Shown here in pieces: positions 51,143 through 60,458 of a stretch of 61,660 nucleotides of DNA. Numbering within the stretch: position 1 is the stretch's first letter; the number at the start of each line of letters is the position of its first letter. The notes under the pieces are model-generated. The model was not told where the DNA came from and searched no databases. It worked only from the letters and a program-made list of their open reading frames with translations. The stretch is from Bacillota bacterium (GTDB lineage: Bacteria > Bacillota > UBA994). Made by a program: the position numbers and the translations under genes. The DNA is taken from the NCBI GenBank assembly GCA_018333655.1, contig JAGXTJ010000006.1, positions 1-61,660 of the forward strand. The letters run 5' to 3'.

Positions 51143-52270
51143 CTAGAAAAATAGCCTGATAATATAGGGGTTAATGACATTGATTAGCCACGCGCCGACA
51201 GGCGGGACGATGAAAATCGCTAATGGTAACGCACCATGGTTCTCTTTAATGCACTGCAAAGTAGCCATAGTAGATGCAGGATTCCCTAAGCTAAAGCCCG
51301 GCAGACCAGCAGCCACATAGGTCGCCAAAGTATTTCTCCCCATAATCCTGCCAACGCCATATACCGCTACGACCACGAGAAGGATCGAGTTGAACAATAC
51401 CAGCAGTACACCTGTAAGTGTGATGTCGTGCAGCCCTTGCCAGGGGAGGGTGGCGAAAACAAAGGTCAAAAATAGCGACAAGCTGACATTGCCAAGCAAA
51501 TTTACAGGAGGCAGGCTGACTTCCATCCACTTTGTTCTATCGAGAATCATCCGTAGTGCTAGACCCGCCACGAAAGCGCCGCCCACTGGTGAGAACCATT
51601 GCCCGAGCCCATGCTGGCTGGGCAGAAACCCTATCGCCATGGCCAGTGCAAAAATGAAGAGATAGCGTAGTAGATCGAGCGGTGTGAAAGCAGGTGCCGG
51701 CGGTTTCAGTGTCCCGGACAAATCGACCTTGCTCTTTAAAGCGACAAACACCTGGCCTCCGAGGAGAGTACCTACTAAAACGGCCAGCAGCGAAACCGCG
51801 TTAAGCTCAGGCAGTAAGTTTGCCGTACCACCTAGCTGCTGAAAGAGTGGGGCTAGGGTAGCATCGCCCATAAAGACGAGGGATCCATGCAGCAGTGTTT
51901 CTGCGGCAGACAAACCAAGAATGCCTCCGACAAGCAAAGCCAGTATGTTTTGCGCCACAGCAATTCCAACCACAAGCAGCAAGAAGCAGACTTGCTGCCT
52001 CACACCCTGCGCTAACAGGGCGCGATTAATGCGCAGCCCAATTGAGGCAAAGAACGCGGTGGAGAAAATGACGACTAAGGATGAATCTAAAGTTATGTCC
52101 AGTATAGGCCTAGTTAAGGCCATGGCGAGGTAGAGAGCTACTCCCCCCAAAAACGGCGCAGGCACATAATTGTTTTTAAGCAGGGGAATGTGCCGCTGCA
52201 GGGCATAGCCAATCAAGAGAAAGGCGAGTACCGCCGCGACGCTTTGTGCAGCGTTTAGAGTAAATTGCAT
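51143..52270 (-). CDS. gltS: Sodium/glutamate symporter
   Basis: The 375-residue protein has about ten to twelve helices and the GltS outline: YVPAPFLGGVALYLAM early, FFASIGLRIN, HGSLVFMGDATLAPLFQQLGG, and AAGLPGFSLGNPASTMATLQCIKENHGALPLAIFIVPPVGAW in the second half. It imports glutamate with sodium. It overlaps no gene and follows the C-GCAxxG gene by 6 bp in the same direction, so the two may be co-transcribed. Confidence 0.92.
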   Translation of the reverse strand: MQFTLNAAQSVAAVLAFLLIGYALQRHIPLLKNNYVPAPFLGGVALYLAMALTRPILDITLDSSLVVIFSTAFFASIGLRINRALLAQGVRQQVCFLLLVVGIAVAQNILALLVGGILGLSAAETLLHGSLVFMGDATLAPLFQQLGGTANLLPELNAVSLLAVLVGTLLGGQVFVALKSKVDLSGTLKPPAPAFTPLDLLRYLFIFALAMAIGFLPSQHGLGQWFSPVGGAFVAGLALRMILDRTKWMEVSLPPVNLLGNVSLSLFLTFVFATLPWQGLHDITLTGVLLVLFNSILLVVVAVYGVGRIMGRNTLATYVAAGLPGFSLGNPASTMATLQCIKENHGALPLAIFIVPPVGAWLINVINPYIIRLFF

Positions 52271-52276
52271 AACTGT

Positions 52277-52750
52277 CTACTCCCCTACTGCTGTCAGTTT
52301 AGCCGCTAGCGTGGAATCTTTTTGCATCTGCTCTGCCACAAATGCAGCAACTTCACCGGTGATATTTACACAGTGAGCTTTGCGCTCCGGCGAAGTAAAG
52401 ACATAACCCTTGACTAGCACGCGACAACAAGTAGAGCCATAAACTTCCTTAACGTGGTCGTGCAATTTCGCGGCCTCGCGGAACATCCCCTCTGGCATCG
52501 GTTCACCATGTTTGCGCCCATAGGCCATGCCGAGCGCCATCGCGCCACCGCTGACAGCACCACATAGACAGCCTGACTTGCCAAGACCTATGGGGAATGC
52601 CGACGAGAGCTTAGTTATCTCGGCTGGAAAAGGCCAACCCAGTGCCTCGTTGATGGTATGGACCACAGCCTCTGAACAAAAGAATTCTCCCCGGGAAAAA
52701 TACCCCTCTGCCTTGGCGCGAATGCTCTGCACTACGTCCTGACTATTCAC
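52277..52750 (-). CDS. C_GCAxxG_C_C family redox protein
   Basis: The protein (about 157 residues) has the named pattern: EFFCSEAVV with a Cys, SGCLCGAVSGGAMALGMAYGR (GCLCGAxxGG) and STCCRVLV, plus a late Cys in KAHCVN. Such proteins are helical, often placed with oxidoreductases, and may carry redox-active thiols or a metal. AAAGGGG precedes a TTG/GTG pair at 52753/52750; an ATG at 52768 lacks a good site. It is upstream of gltS. Confidence 0.85.
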   Translation of the reverse strand: MNSQDVVQSIRAKAEGYFSRGEFFCSEAVVHTINEALGWPFPAEITKLSSAFPIGLGKSGCLCGAVSGGAMALGMAYGRKHGEPMPEGMFREAAKLHDHVKEVYGSTCCRVLVKGYVFTSPERKAHCVNITGEVAAFVAEQMQKDSTLAAKLTAVGE

Positions 52751-52893
52751 CAAAAAATCCCCTTTCATTTTGAGGCGCCCGGCCTCTTCTCTGGAAGCAC
52801 TAGAATTATACTGAAGGGCAACGTATATTAGCAATGTTTATTGAGAACATAAGAAATAATATGAGATGTGCTTAACATTCTGTCATAGAGGCA

Positions 52894-52918
52894 AAAAAAG
52901 AAGGCCCTGCAAGGCCCG
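52894..52918 (-). terminator. Terminator after the DUF2325 gene
   Basis: On the minus strand GGGCCTTGCAGGGCC folds into a short hairpin with GGCC/GGCC arms, followed by TTCTTTTTTT. It lies about 65 bp after the DUF2325 stop. Confidence 0.7.
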
Positions 52919-52982
52919 TCCGCAAAAATACGCTTTCCGCGCGGTATGTTAGTGAAATAGTCCCCCTTACCCCAGGCTAACT

Positions 52983-53270
52983 CTACTCGGGGAGCCCAAA
53001 TGAACTAAGTGCTACAGTTAAAGCCTCTTTGCTGCTGTTATGTGTCTTAATAAGAGGAATATTCTTCTTGCGCGCCGTCTTAACGGCGACCGTGACCATG
53101 GAGTGTGAAACTGTAGAGGTAAAGACCACTATGGCCCCCGGACAGCCAATACACTTCTCTAAGTTCGCAGTCATATGGGTAAATACTTTGACATCATGAC
53201 CTAGAGAGCGCCCTAGGCTGCGGTAGTGCTCATGCATGCGAGAGTGACCCCCGATAAGGACAATGGACAT
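52983..53270 (-). CDS. DUF2325 domain protein
   Basis: A 95-residue Rossmann-like protein: MSIVLIGGHSRMHEHYRSLGRSLGHDVKVFTH, then CIGCPGAIVVFTSTVSHSMVTVAVKTARKKNIPLIKTHNSS. This is the DUF2325 pattern, often seen near metal-transport genes. The cysteine pair CIGC could bind metal. ATG 53270 has GGAGG 8 bases upstream. A palindromic operator and promoter lie directly upstream. Confidence 0.88.
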   Translation of the reverse strand: MSIVLIGGHSRMHEHYRSLGRSLGHDVKVFTHMTANLEKCIGCPGAIVVFTSTVSHSMVTVAVKTARKKNIPLIKTHNSSKEALTVALSSFGLPE

Positions 53271-53283
53271 TGCCGCTACCTCC

Positions 53284-53308
53284 AATGATATTGATTCTTA
53301 ATATCATT
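53284..53308. promoter_or_regulatory. Palindromic operator (Fur/metalloregulator-like) at the DUF2325 start
   Basis: AATGATATT (53284-53292) and AATATCATT (53300-53308) are a perfect 9-bp inverted repeat with a 7-base spacer. The AT-rich GATATT/AATATC content resembles Fur-family boxes. It overlaps the transcription start region predicted from the adjacent promoter, a position suited to repression. Confidence 0.75.
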
Positions 53309-53309
53309 A

Positions 53310-53338
53310 AAGTTATCACACATTTTACTCCTTGACAA
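53310..53338 (-). promoter_or_regulatory. Promoter of the DUF2325 gene
   Basis: On the minus strand TTGTCA (53338-53333) and TAACTT (53315-53310) are 17 bp apart. The operator at 53284-53308 is immediately downstream. Confidence 0.6.
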
Positions 53339-53471
53339 GTACCCTGCTGGCTGAGACTAGAGCGATATTTCGTGGGCCAGGCAGGAGAAGATTGCCCTTT
53401 CCTAGAATAGAACTTGGTTGTATACATGCAAACTACATAGATAGAATTTGCGCATGATAAGGGAGGGCATT

Positions 53472-54047
53472 GTGTCAATTTTTACACTGATGTCTAGTCG
53501 CAGAAGCATCCGTAAGTTTCTCGCCACACCCGTTTCCGCAGAGGTTATCGAGAGTCTCATCACGGCGGCGAGCCTTGCTCCTTCGGGCAAGAACAGGCAA
53601 CCATGGCACTTTACAGTGCTGCAAGGTGACAACAAGGAACAGCTCGTTGATCTCTTAGAGTCTGGAGTACAGGCTCTAAAGGAACGTGGGCAGGCCACAG
53701 GGAGTGCTGAATTTACCGCAAAAGTTATGCGCCAAGCCCCGGTATGCATTGTCGTTCATAATCCTCACTTCTCCCCTGACGAGGACCATAACGGAGTGAA
53801 TCGCTATCGCTCGCTTGTCGACACGCAAAGCATAGGTGCCGCCATCCAAAACATGCTCCTCAGGGCAGAAGAATTAGGGCTTGGGACGCTGTGGATTTGC
53901 GATGTGTTCTATGCGGAGACGGCCATAAATGTGTTTCTGGGGCGTAGCGACGAGTTAGTAGCGGCCATTGCGCTCGGCTACCCAGATGAGGCGCCGTCCG
54001 CGCGCCCGCGAAAGACCTTAGACCAAGTAACGACATGGTTTGCGTAG
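53472..54047 (+). CDS. Nitroreductase-family protein
   Basis: The 191-residue FMN-dependent protein has SSRRSIRKFLATPVSAEVIESLITAASLAPSGKNRQPWHF, the usual N-terminal FMN site, SIGAAIQNMLLRAEELGLGTLWICDVF and AAIALGYPDE. Likely cytosolic and NAD(P)H-dependent, substrate unknown. GTG 53472 follows GGGAGG by 6 bases. A hairpin after its stop separates it from purA. Confidence 0.93.
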   Translation: MSIFTLMSSRRSIRKFLATPVSAEVIESLITAASLAPSGKNRQPWHFTVLQGDNKEQLVDLLESGVQALKERGQATGSAEFTAKVMRQAPVCIVVHNPHFSPDEDHNGVNRYRSLVDTQSIGAAIQNMLLRAEELGLGTLWICDVFYAETAINVFLGRSDELVAAIALGYPDEAPSARPRKTLDQVTTWFA

Positions 54048-54061
54048 GAGAGTTAAAATTC

Positions 54062-54089
54062 AAGCAGTAGGCTCCGTCCCTACTGCTTT
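54062..54089 (+). terminator. Hairpin between the nitroreductase gene and purA
   Basis: AAGCAGTAGG and CCTACTGCTT form a 10-bp stem with a 7-base loop, followed by TTT then G-run. It may be a terminator or a purA leader structure. The G-run just after it is the purA ribosome binding site. Confidence 0.75.
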
Positions 54090-54103
54090 TGGGGGGTTTT
54101 CCA

Positions 54104-55372
54104 GTGGCAGTTACAGCAGTAGTCGGCGCCCAGTGGGGCGACGAAGGAAAAGGCAAAATCGTTGATCTGTTGGCACAAGAGGCAGATGTAGTCGTGCGCT
54201 ACCAAGGGGGGGCCAATGCGGGGCACACGGTAGTGAACGAAAAGGGCAAATTTGCCTTACACTTAATTCCGTGCGGCATATTTAACCCTAGTACAGTCAA
54301 CATCATCGGCACCGGCACGGTCGTAGACGTGGAGGAGCTCATCAAAGAGATGGACATGCTAGAGCAAAGCGGCATCGACACTACGAACCTCCTCATAAGC
54401 GAACGCGCCCATATGTCTTTGCCCATTTATCCTCTCTTTGAGAGCCTTTTAGAGACGGCGCGCGGTGTTCGTAAGCATGGTTCGACCCTGCGCGGCATTT
54501 CTCCGGCCTACGCCGCCAAGGCCTTGCGCGTGGGGCTGCAAATGGGCGAGTACAAAAACACCGCTCAACTCGCCGCTTCCCTGCGAGAAATTCTTAGCTT
54601 TGGCAATCAAGTGCTGGTCAATAATTTCGGCGCTGAGCCAATTGACGTACCAAAAACGATTGACCGCTTAGTAAGCCACGCCGCGAGACTAGCGCCACAT
54701 ATCGGCGACACTTTGGCCCTATTGCAAAAGAGTATGCGCCACAACAAGCGCATACTCTTAGAGGGACAACTAGGTACTATGCGTGACTTAGATTGGGGCA
54801 TCTACCCCTATGTCACCTCATCAAATCCCCTGCCAGGTGGCGCCGCGGCAGGTGCGGGCATACCGCCCCATAAAATAAACCATGTCCTCGGCGTAGTAAA
54901 AGCTTTCTCAACTTGCGTTGGCGCCGGCCCCTTCCCTACCGAGCTGCATGATGAAACCGGTAAGTACTTGCGCGAAATTGGGCAGGAATTCGGTGCAACC
55001 ACCGGACGCCCTCGCCGCTGCGGCTGGCTAGACGCTGTCGCCTTGAGGTACGCCGCCATGTTAAATGGCTTCACGGAAATTGCTATCACGAAGCTAGACA
55101 CTTTGGATGGCTTAGAAGCTCTCAAAATTTGTACAGGATACTTGCTAGATGGGGAGCCCATAGACTACATGCCTCTGGCGTCAGAGCTGTACAGAGTGAC
55201 ACCGCTCTATACAGAGGTGCCTGGCTGGAAAAAACCCACCGCCAAGGCCAGAAGCTTTGCGGAAATGCCCAGTGAGGCGCAAAACTACGTCACACTCATC
55301 GAGGGCTACCTAGAGGCAAAAGCTACCCTCATCTCTGTGGGGCCGGAGCGGGCTGCCACCTTCACCAAGTAA
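54104..55372 (+). CDS. purA: Adenylosuccinate synthetase
   Basis: The 422-residue enzyme makes adenylosuccinate from IMP, aspartate and GTP. It has the GTP loop GAQWGDEGKGK, GGANAGHTV, EGQLGTMRDLDWGIYPYVTSS, GATTGRPRRCGWLDAVALRYA and ITKLDTLDGLE. Length is standard. Start is GTG 54104, preceded by GGGGGG 7 bases upstream. The sequence just before it is the hairpin that follows the nitroreductase gene. Confidence 0.97.
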   Translation: MAVTAVVGAQWGDEGKGKIVDLLAQEADVVVRYQGGANAGHTVVNEKGKFALHLIPCGIFNPSTVNIIGTGTVVDVEELIKEMDMLEQSGIDTTNLLISERAHMSLPIYPLFESLLETARGVRKHGSTLRGISPAYAAKALRVGLQMGEYKNTAQLAASLREILSFGNQVLVNNFGAEPIDVPKTIDRLVSHAARLAPHIGDTLALLQKSMRHNKRILLEGQLGTMRDLDWGIYPYVTSSNPLPGGAAAGAGIPPHKINHVLGVVKAFSTCVGAGPFPTELHDETGKYLREIGQEFGATTGRPRRCGWLDAVALRYAAMLNGFTEIAITKLDTLDGLEALKICTGYLLDGEPIDYMPLASELYRVTPLYTEVPGWKKPTAKARSFAEMPSEAQNYVTLIEGYLEAKATLISVGPERAATFTK

Positions 55373-55376
55373 AAAG

Positions 55377-55868
55377 TCAAACACTGAGCGTCTTCTCCAT
55401 AATGTAACTCTGATATGTCTTACCCTCCCAGCGCGCTGTATCCACAATGATATAGTTCTCGCTCTCGTAAAACCGCACCAAATGTATCGCTGGCACCGCC
55501 GTATCCAACTGGATACGGCGGATGCCTATTTCTTTCGCCCTTTTTTCCGCTAGTCGCAGCAGCACACGCCCCAAGCCATGACCTTGCCAGGCGGGTAGCA
55601 CTGCCAACTGACCAAGGTAGAGAACTCTTTCCCCATCGTCATCTACCGTGTCCTCTAAAGAGACAGTGCCGACCAGCTCGTCGGCCAAGTATGCCAAATG
55701 CACTTCTTTGCCCTGCATGCGCTCCTGCGTCAACGCCTCATCCTGGTAGGTCCCCGTGAAATTAAGTCCCATCATAGCTAAACCCTGATAGGCTGTGTTC
55801 ACCAAGCGACGGAGTTCTGCGACATGTGAATTGTCAGCTAAGACCAAGCGCAGCAATGTAAAATCCAA
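55377..55868 (-). CDS. GNAT-family N-acetyltransferase
   Basis: A 163-residue single GNAT domain with the acetyl-CoA loop LAVLPAWQGHGLGRVLLRLAEKRAKEIGI and LDTAVPAIHLVRFYESENY. Substrate not predictable. The TTG at 55868 follows GGGGG by 8 bases. Convergent with purA (4 bp between stops) and 23 bp after glnS on its own strand. Confidence 0.9.
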   Translation of the reverse strand: MDFTLLRLVLADNSHVAELRRLVNTAYQGLAMMGLNFTGTYQDEALTQERMQGKEVHLAYLADELVGTVSLEDTVDDDGERVLYLGQLAVLPAWQGHGLGRVLLRLAEKRAKEIGIRRIQLDTAVPAIHLVRFYESENYIIVDTARWEGKTYQSYIMEKTLSV

Positions 55869-55891
55869 GTTTCTGACCCCCGTCCTTGCTC

Positions 55892-57616
55892 CTACTCGCC
55901 CGACACGGCGTCACTCTGCTTTTGTACTTTCGCCCAAGCATCTTTAAGGCCGACTATTCGGTTAAAAACTAAACTGCCGTCTGTCTCCTGCTCTGTGGCT
56001 ATGACGAAGTATCCCTGACGCAAGAACTGCACTCTCTCGCCCGGGCTTAGCTGCCCCGCAAAGGGCTCGACACGGGCATGGGTCAGCGTGACTAGGGAGT
56101 GCGGATTAATATTGGTGGTAAAGTCCGCGCCCTCGGCCACATCCTCTGGGTTTTCACACAAGAAGAGGGTGTCGTAGAGCTTGACAGTAGCGCCTAGGGC
56201 GTGACTTGCCGAAACCCAGTGCGAAGTGCCCTTTACTTTGCGTCCAGAAGAAACTCCCCCGCTCTTGGTGTCCCTGTCGTAGGTGCAAATTAACTCCACT
56301 ACCTCCCCCGTCACGGGGTCTTTAACAACATCTTCGCACTTGATTATGTAGGCCCCTTTTAGCCTAATCTCCCCACCGGGAGAAAGGCGGTGAAACTTCT
56401 TAGGTGGATTCTCCATAAAATCTTCTTGTTCAATGTAGATTTCGCGTGAAAAGGGAACTTGGCGCACCCCACTCGCCGGGTTTTCGGGGTTATTTTCGAG
56501 CGTCAGCCACTCCACTTGACCAGCGGGATAGTTAGCGAGAGTTATCTTAAGTGGTCGCAGCACCGCCATTATTCTTGTCGCCGTGGCGTTCTGCTCCTCG
56601 CGAATACAGTGCTCAAGCAGAGCTAGATCGGCGACCATGTTTTTGCGCCCCACTCCACATTTTTCTGCGAAGACACGCAGGGCAGAGGGAGTGTAGCCGC
56701 GACGCCGCAAGCCGGCGATAGTAGGCATGCGCGGATCATCCCAGCCTGCGACAAAGCCCTCTTCAACCAGTTTGCGCAACTTGCGTTTACTCATAATGGT
56801 GTGACTTACGCCCACGCGACCAAATTCGATCTGCTTGGGGCGACCTGGCAGCCGCGGCACATAGTCAATATTGTCGATCACCCAGTCGTACAAAGGCCGA
56901 TGGTCGGCGTATTCTAACGTGCAGATGGAGTGGGTGATGTCTTCTAGGGCATCGCCAATGGGATGGGAGTAATCGTACATAGGATAAATACACCATGCGG
57001 TACCAGTGCGATGATGGTAGGCATGGCGAATGCGGTAGATCACCGGGTCGCGCATATTAATGTTGGGGCTGGCCATATCAATTTTAGCGCGCAACACCTT
57101 AGCACCGTCTGGGTACTCCCCATTCTTCATACGTGCGAAAAGATCGAGGCTCTCGGCGATGGGGCGATCGCGGTACGGACTAGGACGTCCGGGCTCGGTA
57201 AGAGTACCCCTAAAGTTACGAATCTCTTCTGCCGTAAGGTCGTCGACATAGGCTAAATCTTTCTTGATCAAGCCAACGGCGAAATCATACTTCTCCTGAA
57301 AGTAATCCGACGCAAAAAACAGCCTGTCCTCCCAATCTGCGCCTAGCCACTTCATGTCGTCCATGATGGCATCGACAAATTCCTGCTCCTCTTTAAGCGG
57401 ATTAGTATCGTCGAAGCGTAGGTTAAACTTGCCACCATTCGCAACTGCCAAGCCGTAGTCTAGGCAAATGGCAATGGCATGACCAATGTGAAGCCAGCCA
57501 TTAGGCTCTGGTGGGAAGCGTGTGTGCACCCTGCCACCGTTTTGGCCTTCTGCCAAATCCGCCGCGATTATATCCTGGATGAAATTACTTGGCAACTTAT
57601 TCTCAGCAAACTCCAT
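55892..57616 (-). CDS. glnS: Glutaminyl-tRNA synthetase
   Basis: The 574-residue class I synthetase has FPPEPNGWLHIGHAIAICLDYG (HIGH), the glutamine-specific middle region (YDYSHPIGDALEDITHSICTLEY), a KMSKS-like loop SHTIMSKRKLRKL and C-terminal anticodon-binding barrels. ATG 57616 has GAGGAGG upstream. Length and the N-terminal motif match GlnRS rather than GluRS. Together with asnS it implies direct charging of both amide amino acids; many Bacillota instead use GatCAB. Confidence 0.96.
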   Translation of the reverse strand: MEFAENKLPSNFIQDIIAADLAEGQNGGRVHTRFPPEPNGWLHIGHAIAICLDYGLAVANGGKFNLRFDDTNPLKEEQEFVDAIMDDMKWLGADWEDRLFFASDYFQEKYDFAVGLIKKDLAYVDDLTAEEIRNFRGTLTEPGRPSPYRDRPIAESLDLFARMKNGEYPDGAKVLRAKIDMASPNINMRDPVIYRIRHAYHHRTGTAWCIYPMYDYSHPIGDALEDITHSICTLEYADHRPLYDWVIDNIDYVPRLPGRPKQIEFGRVGVSHTIMSKRKLRKLVEEGFVAGWDDPRMPTIAGLRRRGYTPSALRVFAEKCGVGRKNMVADLALLEHCIREEQNATATRIMAVLRPLKITLANYPAGQVEWLTLENNPENPASGVRQVPFSREIYIEQEDFMENPPKKFHRLSPGGEIRLKGAYIIKCEDVVKDPVTGEVVELICTYDRDTKSGGVSSGRKVKGTSHWVSASHALGATVKLYDTLFLCENPEDVAEGADFTTNINPHSLVTLTHARVEPFAGQLSPGERVQFLRQGYFVIATEQETDGSLVFNRIVGLKDAWAKVQKQSDAVSGE

Positions 57617-57707
57617 ACTGGGGCCTCCTCTGTTTCTCCTGCAAAGCTCTTTTATAGCCACGCAGCAAAGCTATTAACGGAATAATACCACAAGAGTGGG
57701 GCAAATG

Positions 57708-59117
57708 TTAGGCCTGCACGATACTACAGGAAGGTCGCGCCGCGACCACGCGTGCCACGTGAACACCACTAGCTGCGGCTTGGGACAAACCCCTAGTCAC
57801 ACCAGCCCCGTCACCAATAGCAAAGAGTCGTGGCACAGGGGTTTCTAATTCTGAAGTTAGTTTGAGACGAGAACTGTAGAACTTCACTTCGACACCGTAG
57901 AGCAAGGTATCATCATTGGCTATGCCTGGGGCAATCCCGTTTAAGGCGTAAATCATTTCGACAATATTGTCTAGGTGTCGTTTAGGCAAGACCAAGCTGA
58001 GGTCTCCTGGCGTCGCTTCTAAGGTGGGTCGGGTAAAACTTTGCCCGAGGCGATGCGCATTGGTCCTTCTACCTTTAATGAGGTCGCCAAATCTCTGCAC
58101 GAGTACGCCACCCCCTAGGAGGTTCGAGAATGAGGCAATGCGCTTACCATATTGGTGGGGCTCGTTAAAGGGTTGCGTAAAACGGTTGCTGACCAGCAGG
58201 GCAAAGTTAGTGTTCTTGCTGTGTCGCTCCTTATCTCTATAGCTGTGACCATTGACAGTAATGATGCCATCGGTATTTTCCGTCACCACATAGCCGTGGG
58301 GATTCATGCAAAAGGTGCGTACGAGGTCGCCGTACTGCTTAGTGCGGTAGACGAGCTTCGCCTCATACACTTCATCGGTGATGTGTTGCATGACCTCAAA
58401 GGGTATTTCGACGCGCACCCCGACGTCCACCTGATTATTGTAGAGATCAAGCCCTAGCGTCTTGCACTCTTTGGCAAACCACTCGGCCCCAGCACGCCCT
58501 GGCGCGGCAATGACAAACTCAGCCTTGATTTCTCTCGGGCAGGCCTTGTCTTGCGAGCGAATTGTAATAGCATGTTCTTTTTCCCGCGGCTCAATTTTCT
58601 CGACGGTAGCGTTAAAAAACATCGCAACGCGGGACTGCAGCACTGTATAGAGTTCCTTCAAGATGCGCAGATTGTTCTCTGTGCCAAGGTGACGCACTTT
58701 GGCGCCCAACAAGTGCAGGTCGCGCGAGAGGGCGAGCTTCTTAAGGCCGCTACTTTCTGATGAATAGGTCTCTTGCGGAGCGCCAAAGCTTAAGTTAATG
58801 TCATCAATATAATGGATTAACTTCATGACCTCTTGTGGGGGTAAGTAGTCTTGTAGCCAACCGCCATACTCGGTAGTAAAGTTATACTTACCGTCTGAAT
58901 ATGCTCCGGCCCCACCAAAGCCTCTCATAATACCGCAAGGAATGCAGTGCGGACATTGAGTTGTGCGAAGTTCAACTAGTGGACAGACGCGCCGATAGAT
59001 GTCTTGCCCTGCTTCGACCATGACAATTTTTAGTTCTGGCCTTAGTTTACTTAGCTCTAGTGCGGCAAAAATCCCTGCCGGCCCTGCGCCAATGATGGCC
59101 ACGTCGTAATTTTGCAT
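57708..59117 (-). CDS. FAD-dependent oxidoreductase (COG2509-like)
   Basis: The 469-residue flavoprotein has the N-terminal FAD fold YDVAIIGAGPAGIFAALELSK, a Cys-rich segment CPHCIPCGIMRGFGGAGAYSDGKYN and a C-terminal flavin motif LFAIGDGAGVTRGLSQAAASGVHVA. The pattern matches uncharacterised FAD-dependent dehydrogenases (COG2509). Substrate unknown. ATG 59117 follows GGAGGG; upstream codons to 59165 are not needed. The Cys set could bind a metal or act in redox. Confidence 0.9.
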   Translation of the reverse strand: MQNYDVAIIGAGPAGIFAALELSKLRPELKIVMVEAGQDIYRRVCPLVELRTTQCPHCIPCGIMRGFGGAGAYSDGKYNFTTEYGGWLQDYLPPQEVMKLIHYIDDINLSFGAPQETYSSESSGLKKLALSRDLHLLGAKVRHLGTENNLRILKELYTVLQSRVAMFFNATVEKIEPREKEHAITIRSQDKACPREIKAEFVIAAPGRAGAEWFAKECKTLGLDLYNNQVDVGVRVEIPFEVMQHITDEVYEAKLVYRTKQYGDLVRTFCMNPHGYVVTENTDGIITVNGHSYRDKERHSKNTNFALLVSNRFTQPFNEPHQYGKRIASFSNLLGGGVLVQRFGDLIKGRRTNAHRLGQSFTRPTLEATPGDLSLVLPKRHLDNIVEMIYALNGIAPGIANDDTLLYGVEVKFYSSRLKLTSELETPVPRLFAIGDGAGVTRGLSQAAASGVHVARVVAARPSCSIVQA

Positions 59118-59270
59118 GTCTCGCCCTCCTTGATCACTTGAGATAGTTACAATATCCTTTCCCATTATGACTCATTGCAGACTTGGTAACAATACTTAGG
59201 CGTCCCCTCGGCAGGAAGCAACTGCACCGACGAAGAAAGTAGTAAGCAGGCAAACAAAGGGGGTTTACGA

Positions 59271-60443
59271 ATGCAGTACAGGCCTTTTGGCAAACTAGGC
59301 TTCAAAGTATCTACCTTAGGATTGGGGTGCATGCGCTTGCCGCTTGCACAGCAGGCGGAAAATGCTCACGGCAATGTTCTGGCCGAGAGCATAGTGGACG
59401 AAGCGCAATCGATTGACCTCATTAGGGCGGCTGTAGATGTAGGCGTTAATTACATAGATACCGCCTATGACTACCACAAAGGTAAGAGCGAACTTATCGT
59501 GGGGCAAGCGCTCAGTGGCTCTTCCGACTACCGCAAGAAAGTTAAACTAGCCACCAAGCTCCCTCCCTGGCACATCAAGGAAGCCAAAGATTTTAATCGT
59601 TTACTCGATGAGCAGCTAAAGAGACTTAACACTAACTACATTGACTTCTACCTCTTGCACGCTTTACGCAAAGAGTACTGGGAAAAGATGAAGGGACTTG
59701 GCGTGCTCGATTTCCTCCAGACGGCCATGTCTGACGGTCGCATCAGATACCCTGCTTTTTCTATTCACGACTCCTTTGCCGTATTCAAAGAGATAGTTGA
59801 CTCTTACGACTGGGCTATGTGCCAGATTCAGCTCAACTACATGAACGAGGATTACCAAGCGGGCCTTGCGGGCTTTCAGTATGCGGCGCACCGTGACATC
59901 CCCATAGTGATTATGGAGCCGCTCTTAGGCGGCAAACTCGCCAAGCAACCACCTGCCGAAATTCAGGCCGTCTGGAACAAAGCACAGAAGAAAAAATCAC
60001 CGGTGGAGTGGGCACTGCGGTGGGTTTGTAACTTCCCTGAAACGACTGTGGTATTAAGCGGCATGAGCTCTACTGCCCAATTAAGCGAAAATGCACACGT
60101 CATAAAAAAAGCTCTACCTAACAGCCTAACAGTGGATGAACTTGCGCTAGTAGACCAAGTAAAGCAACTCTACCGTGCGCGCACCGCGACCGCCTGCACC
60201 GAATGCCATTACTGCCTACCCTGTCCAGAGAAAGTGAACATCCCTGGCGTCTTTAGTCTCTACAACGATCTGTGCACCTACGGCACGACAGACGGCGGCT
60301 TCACCACCTACAAGAGCTTACTGAACGCGAAGACCGATGCTTCACGCTGTGTGGAGTGCGGCAAGTGCGAACCGCTCTGTCCGCAGGGGATACCCATCAT
60401 AGATTCACTCAAAATCGCCCACCATAAATTGCTCGACCAGTAA
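59271..60443 (+). CDS. Aldo/keto reductase with C-terminal [4Fe-4S] domain
   Basis: A 390-residue fusion: an aldo/keto reductase barrel (about 1-285; GLGCMRLPLAQ, VNYIDTAYDYHKGKSE, LLHALRKEYWEKM) with a ferredoxin-like C-terminus carrying CTECHYCLPCP (about 308-318) and CVECGKCEPLCPQ (about 363-375). Such fusions are common in anaerobes and may pass electrons between NAD(P)H or ferredoxin and a carbonyl. AAAGGGGG precedes the ATG. Convergent with the ATPase remnant. Confidence 0.95.
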   Translation: MQYRPFGKLGFKVSTLGLGCMRLPLAQQAENAHGNVLAESIVDEAQSIDLIRAAVDVGVNYIDTAYDYHKGKSELIVGQALSGSSDYRKKVKLATKLPPWHIKEAKDFNRLLDEQLKRLNTNYIDFYLLHALRKEYWEKMKGLGVLDFLQTAMSDGRIRYPAFSIHDSFAVFKEIVDSYDWAMCQIQLNYMNEDYQAGLAGFQYAAHRDIPIVIMEPLLGGKLAKQPPAEIQAVWNKAQKKKSPVEWALRWVCNFPETTVVLSGMSSTAQLSENAHVIKKALPNSLTVDELALVDQVKQLYRARTATACTECHYCLPCPEKVNIPGVFSLYNDLCTYGTTDGGFTTYKSLLNAKTDASRCVECGKCEPLCPQGIPIIDSLKIAHHKLLDQ

Positions 60444-60458
60444 GCGCACGCCTTCGTC

